NCBI GenBank assembly: GCA_008711295.1
Contig: VUYV01000120.1
Coordinates: 1,954,151-2,018,150 of the forward strand
Reading direction: 5' to 3'
Length of the DNA stretch: 64,000 bases
Source of the DNA: Anarhynchus alexandrinus
Taxonomy: Eukaryota > Chordata > Aves > Charadriiformes > Charadriidae
Position 1 is the first letter of the stretch; each line of letters begins with the position of its first letter. Shown here one piece after another: positions 12,216 to 27,126 of this stretch. The position numbers and the translations under genes are program-made. The notes under the pieces were generated by a model. That model was not told the DNA's origin and did not search any database. It saw only the letters and a list, made by a program, of their open reading frames with translations.

Positions 12216-15200
12216 GAGAGGGAAAAAGAAAAGTAAACGTGTCGAAGCAGGATTTGAACAGGGTAGAATAAACAAGGTCTGAGGACAAACCGGCATTGTC
12301 TGCACGCATGTTCGTTGGGCATTGCCTATCCAGACGGCTGAAAGAGGTGGCAGTCCCAACAAGTTGGAAAGAGCAACCCTACATCTTGATTCCTGGCAGG
12401 CCATGCACATTAACCGTAAGGAAAACACATGAAGCCCGGGCCATATATTGTGCAGGCTTGTTAGAGGAATAGCATGACATTGAGGCCTCTACCCTGCTGC
12501 CTGACGTGGTTGACATAAGGCAATGGATATCGAGGGGAGTGGATGGGGAGGAGCTGAGTAACAGCCTGATTGCATAAGCCTTTTTTCCAAAGGAAACCAA
12601 GCTAATGTACTGTGGCGATATAATAAATTTTTATCGTAGTGCATGACCACAAGAGGGATCAGACCACTTGAATTTTCACTTCTGCGTTTTTGATTCTGCG
12701 TTCTTTCATGTAGCTTGGTTATGGACGTTTTACATACGGAGATTTTAATTATCTGACTTGTTGATAATACTAGAAATCTAGCTGAATAGTGAGCTTGTGT
12801 CTAGTTTGTTTTCTGTCACAGGTCTTTTTCTTGGTTTCAGTCTCTGCAGTAAAATTAAGGCTGTATTACTGCATGGCTTTGATAGGTACAAACTTGCACA
12901 AGAAGTTATGTCTTACTGTTTGCTAGGTAAGACTTCATTTCCAGTACTCTTGTTACATCTTTTTGAGCGAGTATTTTCAAAAGATGACTGTGCTATTGAG
13001 TTCAGAACCCATATAGTCTGTATTTTAATATGAGCTTGATCATTTGAACCTGATTTCTAGCTTTCTACCAATCCCTCTCTTCTTGAGCATCAGTTGTATA
13101 GTTGGCAAGCATATACAAGACAAATGCTGATCTGAAAGTAATCATTCATTGAATATAACGGGCCACAATCACTTTCTCTTACACCTAATGAGTCAAACAT
13201 TTTGTTTTAAAATCCCTATGTTTTTTTAGGGATAGTAAAAAGATGCAAAGTTGGCTGAAGGAGAATTGTCCCAACTTACTTCTTTCTACGCTGTGTCCTT
13301 CCTTCACAAATATAGAAGCAGCTATATCATTGAAAATTTAATGAAGCTTTCATCAATATAATGCTGTGCTTCTACATTCTCTGAAATGTATTCATATTTA
13401 ATGAGCTTCTAATTCTAATTTCAGGTAACAGGAACAACTGAATATAACCATAAATCTGATTCGTTTGTGAACAGCGTGTCCTGTGTCATTTACAATTCGT
13501 AAAGTAGTCATTGATGACCAGTGTGGTGAAGCACAGGCAGAGTTGTACATCTAACCATCAAGCAGCTTCTATTTAAATCAGCTTTTGACTGCATTTGTTA
13601 GTTTGTTAAAAATGTTTTGTCTCAGACCTTTTTTTTTTTTTCCATAAAAATCAGCCTCAGGAAACAGAAGCAATGACCTTAAAGCAACGAGGTTGTTGTC
13701 CGAGTGTCATATTTGAGTATTTCTGTTGCGTGGTTTCGTTTTGGTTTTTTTTTTTTTCTTCCCATTCTTAGCAAGCCTAAGGTTAGTTCCTTAGTTAAAA
13801 AGTACAATAGTGGGAAAATATTTTGGGTGTGTGGAAGAGCTGGTAATACTGAACAAAATACAGAATTGTGTATAATTAATTACAGAAGATGGAAATAGTC
13901 TAGGAATAACTGAAAATATCCTACTTCACTCTGGACAGTCTCAAACTGAAGATTTCTGTGAAGCATCAAATACTGTTGCACTGCTAGGCTTGGCTGGAAG
14001 AAGCAGCAAGGCTTGTTTTGCTCCTCCTTACTGGGAGTGAATTGTAATGCTGGAAAGATGGTATTGTTTACCAAATTTTATGCAGTAACACCACCTATGA
14101 GTACATAATTACAGTTTCAATTAGAATAAGAAAACATTAACACTAAAACATTGTTTTGATCATGTGAAAATACTTTATTGTTCTGTGTTACTTAATTTAT
14201 GGTCCTTTTATTGTTTCTCATAATAATAATTGACATTTATCCATTAATATTTAATCTGTGTTTTGGAAGTTAATTGCAGAAAAAGGCCATATATAATGTG
14301 ATGCCACTGAATATAGAAACATAAACTTTAGTAACCAGAAACATTCTCTACTACACATAATATTGCCTTTGTAATAATACAAAAGGCTATGTAGAGAATG
14401 GTACTTTTGCCACCCTGTTTCTTGGCAGTATGCAATTTTCTATTTAATCTATTAAGAAGGTTTTTAAAAAGAAATCTTAATATAGTACCAAGAGAAAGGT
14501 ACACTTGCATGGCACATGTTAGTATTCTGATTGCCTTTGACTGTTCTTATTTTCTTGCATTAATTTACTTAATGTGTTACACTAGCGGGGCTAATGAAGA
14601 TGTTTTCCCACATATTTTTTTTAATCCAGCTTCTTTTTAGCAGCCTCACGAATGGAACAAGACACTATATGCTGAGCACACTAAGTGGATATTCTTATCG
14701 TTTCAGGTATGTGTAGCAGCCCCAGAATTTTATTCAATCTTTAGCAACACTTAACACTTGACCTTCACGGTCTCCTCTTGGAGCAGACCAAGAGAAGTTG
14801 TCGGACTGGCACCTCTCCGGAGGTGCAGCTCTGGAGTCCGCGTCCTCGGAGCTGCCAGTGTGCAGCCCTCTGAGTGCCACTGGCACAGGCTTGCGGGGAG
14901 TCTGAGAGCGTCCTAGGCAGCCAGCTAGGATGGGGCAGGAGTGATCTGCCTTTTGTCTCCTCAGTCAGTTCTCTCCTGCTGTGATTTGAGCCCTTGCCCA
15001 GGGGAAGCTGTAACAAATGCAGTGCAGTTTGCAGTCCCTGCGGCAGGCTGGATTGTAATCCCTGGTCCTGATGGTTCCCCAGCCCCTAGTGCATGTCGCT
15101 GCAAGAACACCACTTTTTTTACCTTATGAATTCTTTCCTACCTGATTTTTAAGACTTCCAGAAACTCTTCCCTTACTGGAAAAGATCTGTTGTGGGCAAA

Positions 15201-17760
15201 TAAATCTGACATCTGAAGTAGGAAAGTGAATTAGTTTGCTGTACGAGTCTATTCTAGGCATTTCATGCTGGGCATTGTCAGATATATATCAGTGAGAGAC
15301 ACTTCCACTGTGTACTGACTTCTATATTTACTGAATTTATGATGGCTAATTAAAAAGTACAAATTTCTAATTAAAATTCTTGTTTCCTAGCCATTTGGGA
15401 TGCAGAGTGGTATAACAGCGGAACAAATGAAAGAACAGCGTTAACAAGACTTGTTTCGAAAGACTAGCTCATTTCATCAGGTGCTTGAATGCCAGCATAG
15501 CCTCACTCATGCAAGTAGCGCATAGAAACGATGAGAATCCTTATGTGACGATTATTTTTAGGATCAAAATCATACTATTTATTTTCACTTCTAAAAAACG
15601 TACACCGGTTTTTCTGACAGTGTTTTTTCTGTCAAATAGTTTACTTAACACAGACAAACAGTTTACTTAAGATGAGTTGATAGCAGTCAATTTGGAGTTT
15701 GTCCTAATGCAGTCACTTCGCATATTTGGCTTGGACTATTTACAGTAGAAGCTGAAGGTAGTTGAAATAAGGGAGCGGTGTGGAGTTTTGGTGTTTTTTT
15801 TTTTTCTTTAAATATTACCAGTTCAAAGGTTTTAAATGTCTGTCCCTCATCTTCTTCAGAGTAACATCAAATATTTTACTTGCCAGTCTTAAGCATTGAC
15901 CTCTTTTGACTAGGTCAACTTTCTATTAGGGATTGTAATAAATATGTCAGTCCAACTTCGTTTCATGATGAGACTGCAGGTTTTTTGTGCAAGTATGGAG
16001 GGACTTTAATAAAACTGTTTCCTTTCCTTTCCGAATTTCTGCAGATTTTTTCCAGAGTCTTTAAAGATGATTCAAGTATTTTTACCTGGAGTCTCTTGAG
16101 GTATGTATAAATTGCACATAAAGGCTACATTCTGAGCTTTGTGTTGGAGTTTAGCACCCAGAAGTTAGACAAATGCTGAAAAAAAGATTGTTTGTTCTGT
16201 CTTAGCTTGGTTCCTCTGTATATATGGTAGCGTACTATAACTGATGTAGAATGCTATTTTTCATCTTGTAGGACCTGTTTTGTACCATATTCAGAAAGTA
16301 TTTTCATCACTTATTTTCTGGACATTATCAAGCATATGTAGTGAATAAGAGGATCATTGATTGCTTCCTGTTCTGTAGTGCTCAGTGTCTCTGGATATAA
16401 AACCTTTTATGCCTATGTATTTCTCCTGTGATATAAAAGCGTTGCTACCTTTATCTTAATGATGAGAGAAATCATCATGATTTTACAGGGATCTCTTAAT
16501 TTCGAAGTGTGCTATAAGGGGAATGTTAAAACTTTCCCATCTACCCTTCATCTTCAAACACACAACCTGCTTCTACAGCAAGCAGTAACAGTCTTTTGAG
16601 AGCCTTGTAGTGAAAAGTGTTAAACATGGACTGTGCCAATCCTATGAATAGCTGTTGGGCATTCCAGAAAAGGGTGTTTGCATTAGTTAAGGTAATTGTA
16701 TTTCAGCTTTGCTCTGCAGTATAGTTTTGGAGTTTTTTAGAGGTTTTTTTTAATGTTACAACCTTGAGCAGGTAGACAACTGGCCATTTGTGCAACCAAG
16801 TGTTTGGGCAGGTAATCCACTGGATCATCTCAGTGATACTGAGCAAGATTAAAACTGAAGTTTTGGTCCTGGGGGAAGGAAACTGGGTATAAAAAAAAGC
16901 AGTGGAGTTTCAAAAGGAGTGGGATTATTAGGGGCATGGTGTTTTTTTGCTTTGTTCCCCCTCCACCCCCACTTAATTCATTTTTCTGTTATGCTTTATT
17001 GCCCTGCCTCACACATGGTTATATTGGCACATCTGAGGGGCAGTGAACTGTGATGCCAGTGCAGGTACAGGGACGAGATGAGGATACGCAGCGGCAAGGC
17101 CTGTTTTGCCACCAGAGAAAACCTGATGTGTGACTGCACCCTCTGTGTGTTTTTTCTTTGGGTCCTCTGTGTATTTTCTGAGACACTGTGGAAGCTATGC
17201 CCCTTCAGGTGCAGGTTTTGTCTATGCATTTTTAAGCTGAATCATGAACAGAAGGGTTGCACTTTGTCAAGCACCTGTGATCCTGCCCTTTCAAAGGTTT
17301 TGTTATTGCTTGTGCTCAAAATCTTATGACTTCCTGCACTCTGCTTCTAGCAAAGAAGAACTTTGTGACTGGCCTTGATGGTGTAAAATAGGTTTATGCT
17401 TTGTACATGAAGACATAAGACATCACTGAGACATCACTGGTCTTGCCTTTTATGTATAAAGGTGACAGGAAATAAAGATGAGCAGTGGTGTGGTTTAAAA
17501 GAAAAAAAAAAGAATTACCACCTATATGTCTGTTGATTTCCACTTGAGTTTCCATGATCACTCCAGCTAATTGATCTCCAAATGTTGCCTGTGTCACATG
17601 CCTGTCCCATCCTTGTGTTCCTGCCTGTTTTTTTTTTTTTGGCACTGAATGGTGAGCCAGTTCAGGGAGGTGATCCATTTCAGGGTTTTAGACTAGTTAT
17701 TGGCTGAATTAGCTCCTTGTACTGTTCCTGGGCATGTGTGCTGTTGTACAAGCACTAGGA

Positions 17761-17800
17761 CTTGAATGTAGGGTGGGAAACTTGAATGTAAGGTGGGAAA
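17761..17800. repeat. 20-bp tandem duplication (2 copies)
   Basis: Positions 17761-17780 and 17781-17800 are adjacent copies of the same 20 bases, starting CTTGAATGTA and ending GGTGGGAAA, with a single G/A difference. It is a small local slippage-type duplication in intron 1. Confidence 0.9.
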
Positions 17801-17883
17801 CTGTGGCAGCCCACTTATAAAAGTAGGATAAGATACTGTAGGAGTAGACCCTACCTTGCACTTGCAGTAGCTGTATGTGATAC

Positions 17884-17905
17884 CAGTGAAAATAAATAAA
17901 TAAAT
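17884..17905. repeat. Short (AAAT)n microsatellite
   Basis: About four AAAT units in tandem within intron 1. No function is suggested. Confidence 0.75.
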
Positions 17906-20900
17906 CTCTGTATTAGGTGCTTGTATGCTTCTTTGTTGATATCTTCAGTGTCGTGCCAGGAGAGCGGCTGTCTTGGTAGCGTTCCTACAGCATAAAGTGG
18001 CCATGTAGGTGTGTGGCAGCCATGCAGAAAAAACCTTTGATCTTGCATGATCCCACACAATTTCCCCAATACATACTGTGGGAGTTAATATGTTTGTTTT
18101 AGTTGACAGCCTGAGCATGCAGAGGCTCTGTTTTTCTTTTGCTCAAACACCGTAGCTTGGATTTGGATTTAGCTTAAGCAAATTGCAAAGAACTGTCTCT
18201 TCATGTTATGTGAAGTTTATGTTCTTGAGAATAAAAGGATCATTTGTGGATTACTGGAAGTGTTGCAATTTGAAAAAAGCTATGCTGGGGAGGATATAAC
18301 TTTCTCCTTGAAGTGGGGAGGGTTTTCAGATCTCTTCTTATTCAGATCTTTTTGTAGTCCTTTCAAAGCTTGGGCAGTTGTTTACAGTGGCCTTCTAGCA
18401 TTGTCACTGGTGTGAATGAAAAGCTGGTACGAGATACTACTCAGAAGGATTGGTCACTGCGGAATATGGTACTTGTAAGAGCGATGGCTTTCATTTTGCA
18501 TGTTTTTTTTTCTCTAAATAAATGAAAGTGAAGATAATACAAAGAAAAATCTGTTTGGATTGTAGCGGGAATGATGATGAAGCAAGTCTGATATTTGATG
18601 CATCACAACTGTCATCACCGAGCTGCTTTTTCTTCTCTCTCATAATTCTGTGCAGGCAAAGGAAAAATCCTTGAATTAGCTGTAGTCTAAAAAGCAAACA
18701 AATTTGAGCAGGGGAGGTGAGGATATAGTGGGAACAAGAAAAGCATGATTTGCTCCTGCCTTAGTTGATAGACTCTCCTGCTAAAGTGCTTGCTCAGATT
18801 TGTGTGTTATTTTTCAGTGGAGCTGCACGATGGGGTGGGGAGTTACATTGATGTTAGAGGTTCATCGAGCGTAGGTTTAAGTAATCAGTGATTGTATTTG
18901 TGGCTCTTACGCTTCGTGCTGGCTGGTGTCAGGGGGTGTTTGGGCAGTATCAGAAAGTGATAGCATGTATGCAAGTCATCTTTGTCCCCTGGCTTGGGAA
19001 GCCATCCCACAACTTTGATCTGCAGTGTGTGCAGGTGGAGAGAAGGACGAAAAAAAGTCATGCTCCCATTAGCCTTCTGAAAGCACTGTGTGTCCCCGGA
19101 GTTATAAACTTGGGGTCTTTTCAAAGATAATAGATGCTGTACAGGTGAGTCAGCCTTTTGTGCTGAGGGCCAGGTGCTTGACTTATTTTCAAGCTGGCAT
19201 GCTAGGACACACTCTGGCATTCATCAGGTTTGTAAACACTCCTCAAAGTTGAGGAAGGCTTTTGTCTTGTAACCGGTTTTCCTTAATGCTCTGGGAGTGA
19301 CTGGCTTGACGCATTTTCCCCAGGTGGCATCAGCAGCCTATGAAATACAGAGGAAGCGTTTCTGCTGTGTGACCTTTACAGCAGGGTGATCTTCAGGAAG
19401 GACAACGAAGAGTGAGTGTCTTTGTATTTTTGGTACTTTGCCCAAATACGTACACTTTTGACTCCAGAACAGGGAATGAAAGGCTCTATGTCTTGGACCA
19501 GTCCTTTGGGCAATGCAGTTCTCATTTTTCTGCTATACGTGAATTTGGTGGTTGACAAGTCGTTCCTGCAGAACAGGAAAAAGATAACTTTTTGTTTTAG
19601 TGGTGGGAAAATCCTTGCTGGTGTTGCTGAGTGGAATAGAGCAGAGTTGTAGTCTGTTGTGCTAAGTTTTATGTCAAGTTTAGGCTCTCACTTTTCTGAA
19701 AGAGCGTTCAAGTTTCCCTTTAATAATCTATTACTCCTTTACAGTCTTTGTTTTTGAACAAAGACTCGAGGGTATTTGTCTGTAGCAGAGAACAAGTGAA
19801 AAGTAGTTCCTGAGTTTTCCACATGGCCTTGCTGCTAGGGCTGCTTGCAGAGGGGAACGTTGGGCAGTCCTAGGTCCACACAGTGCTGCTAGGGAAAACA
19901 AAAACTCGAGTTATACGGGAATTATCCAATACATGTTATAAGCATTTTCTCAGGTGTCTGGATCTGTCTTTTGATTTTTGTTCTCTCCTTTCATTGTAGT
20001 GGTTTTTTGTTTGTTTGCTTTCAGTAGGCCATTGTCTTGAGGGGGCTGATCTTGCAAACAGCAATGAACAGAGTTTTTGTTTACTGGTGGTACTTGTGGA
20101 ACTGTTCAAATAAGTATACGGAGCTGAATCCAAGACCTCCTTAAAGCCCACCAAATATTGTGGGTTTGTTTCCCCTCCTTTCTTGAGACCTCTATTCCCA
20201 GAGGGCCAAGAAGCCAGCTCGCTCTCCAGTAGTAGCTGCCTGAAGGATTAGGCCAGATTTTTTTCAGAGTAAAAAAGACCTGAACATATTCACATTTTGA
20301 CGTGTTATGTCTGAGAATGGCTAAGCAACAGTTTACAGCTTATACACGCATTTTTAACTTACCTATGAAGAAGTATTGAGTTTTAACATGCCTCTTAAAT
20401 GGGTATCTTGGGGATGGAAAAAGTGACTTAATTGTATATTGCCAAAAACAAAGAACTTCTTTTGGCATGGCCATTTAATGGACCATTTAGCTTCACTTGA
20501 ATCTGGTTTTGCTAAAAGCTGCTGAGCAGAAATCACATGGGTTTGTCTTTCACTGTCAACTATTTGCTGTGTAGGTGGGGGTATGATGCAGGTGCTGGTG
20601 ACAGTTTGAGCTGTTTGACATTGTGCCCAGAGTGAGAATTGCTGCCTAGCTAGCAGAACCAAAACATACTATTATCTTATTAGTGTATTTGCATCTTCAT
20701 GCAATTAAACCCCATTATTTAAGCTGCCTCTACTGTACACATTCCCACAGTTTTAACACTTTATCATTTAAAGCCTATGAGAATTTGACGGAGATTTAAT
20801 TCTACATATATATACCGTCTGGGTAGCAGTTGAGTGTGATTGTGTCTGTGTGGTTGAGGGCAGCTGCCCGGAGAAGTGAGAGTGTGCAAATCAGTATTGT

Positions 20901-22179
20901 CAAGGTCTTCAGCAACCAGATAAGAGGGAATGACCAGCGGGAAATACCCCTTTGTCAGGGAGAGAGTCTTTCTTCCATGGGAGCACTTTCAGATAAAAGG
21001 TGAAAATTGATCATCTTGGTATTCAGTTGCATTAAATTTACATGTGGCTGATCAGCAAGGAAGTTCCCTCGGGGTGTTTAATAATGCTGATTTCTGCAGT
21101 TCTTAAAGAAAACCCAGTATTTCACAGGTGCCTCAGTTCAATCGCTTGAAAGTTTCGCAGCCTAGTACTTGGCAGTTCTGGAAACTGTAATATAAATTGC
21201 TATTTGAGGTGATATTTTGTGGTGGAGTGGTTTTTTGAGTAAGCATATACGTCTTTAAACCATCTGAGTCATGTATTCTATTTTTTAATACAAAGTGGTT
21301 TTGAAGACTCAGCATGTCGTGGTGGTGGTGATACGGCACAAAGCATAAGGTGACATGTAAAGGCCTCCTAAAAGGATGGAAAAGAAGGGAGAATCTTATG
21401 TACATCCCTAGGATCACAGAATTCATTTACACATTTATTTATTTATAATGACCCTGTGAACCCCTGTTGGCAAGCTAGATTGGGTAGAGTGATGGTTCCA
21501 GTTTTGGGGCTGACATCCCCCCCTGCCACAGTTAACTAGATTGCTGAGGGAAGATGGTAATGGTAGGGCAGCAGGTAATGGTAATGCTTCACCAGCACAG
21601 AGAGGTGTGTTTCTTTCTATGTTGGGTTCAGTCATCTTGGGAATGTGGCCTGATCTTTGTGATTTTCAAGACCAACCATAGTATGTGTTTGTACTGGGGA
21701 ATTTTGTTAGACTGGTTAATAACTTCCTACCCTGGATTCAGGTCATGCTGCAGTGGGTGTCACCAAACTTGTTTTACAGGGTTTTCCAAGGAAAACACCC
21801 AGTATGGTGTTTTCTGCCCTGGGTAGGCCGATAGGCTGTAGTTGCTTTTCAAATACTTCTGTTGCACAATGGCACCATCAGTCATGAACCACAGCCTGTG
21901 CTGGTAACTGGATTCGTTTCAGGGTTTACGTGTTGAGTGCATGATGGCCAGGGTGCAATCTTTAGTATCTACAAACAATCTATCTCTTTATCTTTGGATC
22001 CTTTTTTTTATTTTTTACTAGTAAACTTGGCTTATGTCCTTTTTGGTAGTAGGTAAGATGGTCACTTTGCTGTAGCATCGTTATGTTTCTTGGAGAAAAT
22101 GCTGATGAGCATAGAACACCTTATACCTCTATCCCAAATGTTGCATGTGGTTTTAGGGAGTGGAAGCAGCTTGGATTGC

Positions 22180-22320
22180 CCTTTAAATAAAAGTTGCAAA
22201 GTTAAGGAAGTGGCTTAAGTTCACGGGGATCTGAGAGCTTTAGAGAACTTACTGAAATTGTGTAATAAATAGCAGGAGTGTGGACTTAAATGAAGTAGAC
22301 TGCTAATCTTAGGTATTGGT
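22180..22320 (+). repeat. Possible MIR-like SINE remnant, sense
   Basis: GTTAAGGAAGTGGCTTAAGT, then TCACGGGGATCTGAG, and further on TAATAAATAGCAGGAGTGTGG, then ACTTAAATGAAG, follow the order of the MIR 3' half (GGTTAAGTGACTTGCCCAAG, GTCACACAGCTAG, then GGCAGAGCTGGGATTTGAAC). The match is patchy, and only an alignment against a MIR model would settle it. Confidence 0.35.
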
Positions 22321-25300
22321 AATGAGTTGAAGGACTTTATCTTGTAAGGACAGACAGTGGCAAAAGGTCTTTCTTGCACTTGTGAGTAACAGCAGTTAAA
22401 CTGAATCAGAGAAGGACCTTCATTTTTTTAGATACTAGTTTTATCTTTAAAGGGGGGAGCGAACACTTACATGGGAGAAGTTACCCGTGCAAGCGAGTTA
22501 CAGAACAGTTGCAGTCCTCAACACTCAAATAACGACCTACCCAAATGTGTGCTGCAGTGCTGAGCTTGTGCTTTCAAATCTGAAAAATATAAATTTCGGA
22601 CAACTGTTCTGAAAACTAGTCCCTAAGCCCTGGTGGAAGGAGCCTTGTTGGCCCAGGTTATCCCTGTTGGGTATCAGGGACGGTTTGTACATAAAGCTTG
22701 CCAGATTGAGCCCCATAATTCATAGTAATATATCATTTCATAAAATGATGAGAGTAGATAATTCACAGTCTGGTATCTCCTTAGACATTAATTTTCTAGT
22801 AGAGAAAATTTTAATATTCTGCACATATGGAGTTTGCTTTGGTCAAGAAGGTTAAAGGTGGTCAGTGTTAGGTGAGCACCTCCAAAATGTCAGCAATTGG
22901 AGGGGTCTCTGTTTTCTGAAAAACTGATCCTTTGCTTTTCTGGGTTTCTTTACTGTGTCCCCCAGTCTGTTGGCCATTATGGAATTTCCTAGTGGCTGTT
23001 GCTTTCTTGGAAGGTCTGCAGAATCAATTCACTTGTAAAATAGATATTTTGATTTGTGGGGTGGGCGAGATTGAAGAAGAAATCCTGTCATTATCGTGTA
23101 TAAGCTTATTATCTGAATGGGGCTAGGAGCATACACAAAGAATAAAATTCTGTGTTCAAATGCTTTCAGTCTTCCCAGAGATACGTGCTCAAGGGTATAT
23201 TCTCCTGATTTGTTTTAATTTGACTGCTTTACTGGCACTAGATAATATCAAGCACTTAATATGTGTGATTTATATGAATAAGGAAAATACTATTCACTGT
23301 TTCTCAGACCAGGAACAATGTTCTTTACACATGGCTTTAATACAGCTGTTGTGAGCCTAAATAAATGCCGCTTTTGAATACACGCACAGATACCGTATAA
23401 TTATGGAGCAGTGTGGTGTTTATGAGAGAACCTGCAGCATTGTTGAATGCTTCTCAGCTGATGTTTGGATAAAACAGATAAACTCAAATATTGTGTGGAA
23501 CTGATCATCTGAATCTTGGGCCAGACTTCCATTTCCTTACTTGTTTTCAATGGCTCTTTACTTAATCAGTGGGACTAGTGGGCTATGGTGCCATGCAGCA
23601 TAAGGCTGTAGCCATGAATAATGGTGGATTTTGGTTGTCTGCGTGGTATTTACAACTGAAGTAGTGAATGGAAATTTTAAGAACTTTTTTTCCCCGTTAA
23701 CATTATGCAGAGATAGGAGTGAACAAAAATATTTTGCAGAATGAGTAAGTTAGACTAACCCTACAGAGGGTGGCAGGTGCAGTTTATGCTAAAACAGGCA
23801 TTTAAAAATACTTCTTCCAGGCTATTTCCACACACAAATAACAAGCCGTGCAAATGCCCAACAAATCTGTGCTCCCAATTGGGTGTTTATGCATGGGAGG
23901 AACTCTGCATGATGAACAGATTTGTGGATATTTATCTAACTTCAAATCGTTTGACAACAATTCAATCGTGATCAGCTTGCCAATGTGGGGAGGCAGCTGT
24001 GTGTCGTCTTCCCCGTATCCTCTGCAGTCCCTTGTTCTGGTGTCTGCATCCACTGCTGAGTAACTACACTGGGGTGTTCTGTTTTGTATGGTTTGTGGCA
24101 TAATGGGTACTGACATAAATACAAACAAGAATATAATGTATTTGGCTAAAATGCAATTTTTTTCTTATGGTTTTTTTTTTTGATCCTCCAGTAATACATG
24201 TTGTCTTTTTTCTTGCTCCCACCTTGTGCAACTGATTCTCCTCATTTTCTCTGCTACTAATAAATATTAAAGGACTGAATATGCGTCACAAATTTTCATC
24301 ATGATAAAATTGTTTGAAATGTGCTGCAACTTTGAGAGAACAGTTTGTGTTATGTCTTTGTTATGGTGAGTAATGTATTTGCTTACTTAGAGTTCTGTTT
24401 GATAACCTGTGAAGCTACCTTCACCTTCACTGAATTAGGGCTGGGTTTTTATTCCCTACAATCTGTAGGAAATGGTTGAGATGCCAGCATAGCTAATGAA
24501 GGTCTGACACGTCCTCCTTATTTTTGTTTAATGCCTTCCTCTAAAAGTAGTTGCATTGAATGTGACTTTACAATTTAACTTCAAAAAGTTTGTGTGATGT
24601 TCACCAACTGGTTTAATATACTAAAATAGCGATTGCCGTTTATTTTTAAGCTTGAGGAAAAAGCGTTTTTTTGAATGATTAAATACATAATGCAAAAAAA
24701 ATGTTCCCTACCAGTCTTTAAGTAGGTCGGGACCTCTGCCACCCTTAAAAAGGAAATTGCAATCTGACCTGCTCAATGGCCAGTGTGGAATGGGGGGAGG
24801 AGGTTTTGGTGTGTTTTTCCTTTCTTTTTTTTTAAATAAGTTGAAACATACTTGGTTTTGAGATTATTTCACTGGTCACATGTTGTATATTGTAGGGTAC
24901 AAGACATCCCTGAGATATTTATCATGCTGTGTCCCACCAAGAATGTAATCTTAAGGTCTCCAATGTTTATGAAGCACAGTCTATATTTTATCTCATGCTG
25001 AGAAGAGATGTGATAATGGTTGTTTAGGGATTATGTGAAAATGGAGTGAGGAATGACCCTTAAAAACTAGTAGGAAGTAAGAGATTCCCAAATGACTGGG
25101 GAGGCAGGGAAGCTGTTTGAATTGCTACTGTTGGGATTTTCTAATGAGTATCTCCTTTGCACTTACGCTGGTGGAAATGAAGATCTGTGCTGGGTTGTAG
25201 AGTTTTGTGTGGCCCGTGGCCCGTTCAGGGGCAAATGTTCTGCAGATTTCTCTGGACAGTCTAAAGCGTGGCTCTTTAGAAATTCAGGGAATGACACCGA

Positions 25301-26639
25301 GGGTCCCTTGCACCCCTGTTTCTGTGTGTGATTATGTTGAAGTGAACTTGTTCAACAAGCCCTGAACGGTTTGTAAGTTTGTTTTTTTTATTATGTATAT
25401 GTATCTTGCATNTTTTAAAAAATAGAAATACAAACTTTTCACTCTTTGCAAGTGGACTTTTTTTTTTTTAAATGCCAGTCTTTCTTTTTAGAAGATACTT
25501 GCCCAGGCTTATTTCTTTAAGGGTTAAGTCTGTATTTGGGTGAAAGATGGCAATAAAATGTTATTGAGCTAGATTTTTTGTTTTTCTGATGAAATTTTCT
25601 GCAACTTAGTTTTAAGAATAATTTAGACTCTGCTCTGTAAGGTGTTTAAGGACTGCAGAGAGATCATTCTTTCTTCTCTGACATCCAGCTCTTCAAATTG
25701 TAACAGTGAAGTCAACAGATATTTAGCAAGTCAGTCTAAGTGGTGCTTTTGGGCAGGAAATAAAGAATGCCTTAATCGATTGAAATTCCAGCAGGGAATT
25801 GGGATCTGATGTAAAATTACCTACAGTAGTCTGGAAAACCGGAGTGCTCTCAACAACAAAAATACTGCTGAGTCCTTTGTATTCAAAGGCTACTGGTGCT
25901 TTTGGCCTGTCTCACTGAAAAGGCAGCAATCTTGGGAAGCCGTTTGTTCCCTAAGGCCGTATTGGACTGATGAAGAGCTGGGAATGATAATTTGTTGAGT
26001 CATGGCCACCACCTTTTGTTGCACAGAAGTCATTCATCTAAACTTGTTTTACTTGTGAGCTAAGGCATGGTGTAGTACAGGGTGTACAGAAGTACGCACC
26101 AGCTAATATGCGCTTCCTACCAGAAGATTTTTTACATTGTAGTAGAATATATATCCATATTAAATTATATATTAAATTACATGTACTGTCTGAAATAAGA
26201 CAAGCTGAGAATGCTTACCCTCAAATTTTCTGCTGTGCTATTGTATCAACTATTAGAGACAAGCAGAGTGGTATGAATCTTACCTTCTCTTTTTTTCCAC
26301 AAGGTGAAAAAAATTGATCCAAGTGATTCAAGTTTGGATATGAGACATAAACATATTATGGTTTATGCCAGATAAGATAAATTAATTGGTTACTGGTAAA
26401 AGAATATTATCTGTGTAATTTATGAAAGACTGCTTTAGACTGATGGTTAGGAGTCATTTCTGTTATGGGCAGAAGGAGCAGATGCTAAAACATCTGTGCC
26501 ATGCATGTCATCCTTTAAATTTTTTTTTTTCAGTATTCAAAGATGCATGTAATATTTCAGTATCTTCATGAAAATTACTTTTTTTTTCTCTCCTTCCTTA
26601 TTTTTCTTTCTGAGTAGTTGTTGTCTTGGGGTTTCAGAA

Positions 26640-27118
26640 TTTAGATCACATAGCTTGGACCATAGGACTGGAGGCACATTCTTGATTATCAAATCTAGTT
26701 AGCTGCTGAAGACAATCAGGTCATCACATCTTCCTGTGACTTTATAAAACTTCATTTTTTAAACTAATTTTTGCTCTGTTACTTCTATTGGATATGGTTC
26801 CAGACTTTCAATATTGTGGCTGGTGAGAACTAGCCACAAATTTCTGGTATAAATTTTTGCTCTACTGGTTGGACCTGTTTGTTTTAATTTAAGTAGCTTT
26901 TTCTGCTGTTTCTCCTCTGATAAGACAATCTTCCCAATCTTGTGATCGTCCTAGTTGCCCTTTTCTGCATTTATAGGGTGAGCTCATTTGTCTCGTGTGA
27001 GTGACCAGAACTGCATGTGTCATTTCAGGTGAAGCCTCCTCACATTCTGCTGGTGATTGTGTCTTTCTCTCAGGAGCAGTCTTCTGATACATCCTTGGAT
27101 TGCATGTGTCTTTTCATG
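26640..27118 (-). mobile_element. Old CR1/L3-type LINE fragment, antisense
   Basis: The + strand shows a series of motifs typical of the reverse complement of an ancient amniote CR1/L3 LINE. An ACCATAGGACTGGAGGCAC block near 26660 resembles the inverted 3' end. CGTCCTAGTTGCCCTTTTCTGC lies near 26947. GTGACCAGAACTGCATGTGTC near 27000 is followed by TTTCAGGTGAAGCCTCCTCAC. Read on the minus strand, this last part corresponds to the CR1 ORF2 stretch with a Tyr-Cys-Val-Gln-Phe-Trp-like core, badly decayed. It lies immediately upstream of, and opposite to, the younger CR1. Boundaries are approximate. Confidence 0.5.
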
Positions 27119-27126
27119 ACTGCGTC

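Noticed and set aside
23225..23290. MIR-like segment (CAAGCACTTAATATGTGTGA)
   Set aside because: One short block only; not enough to distinguish it from chance in AT-rich DNA.
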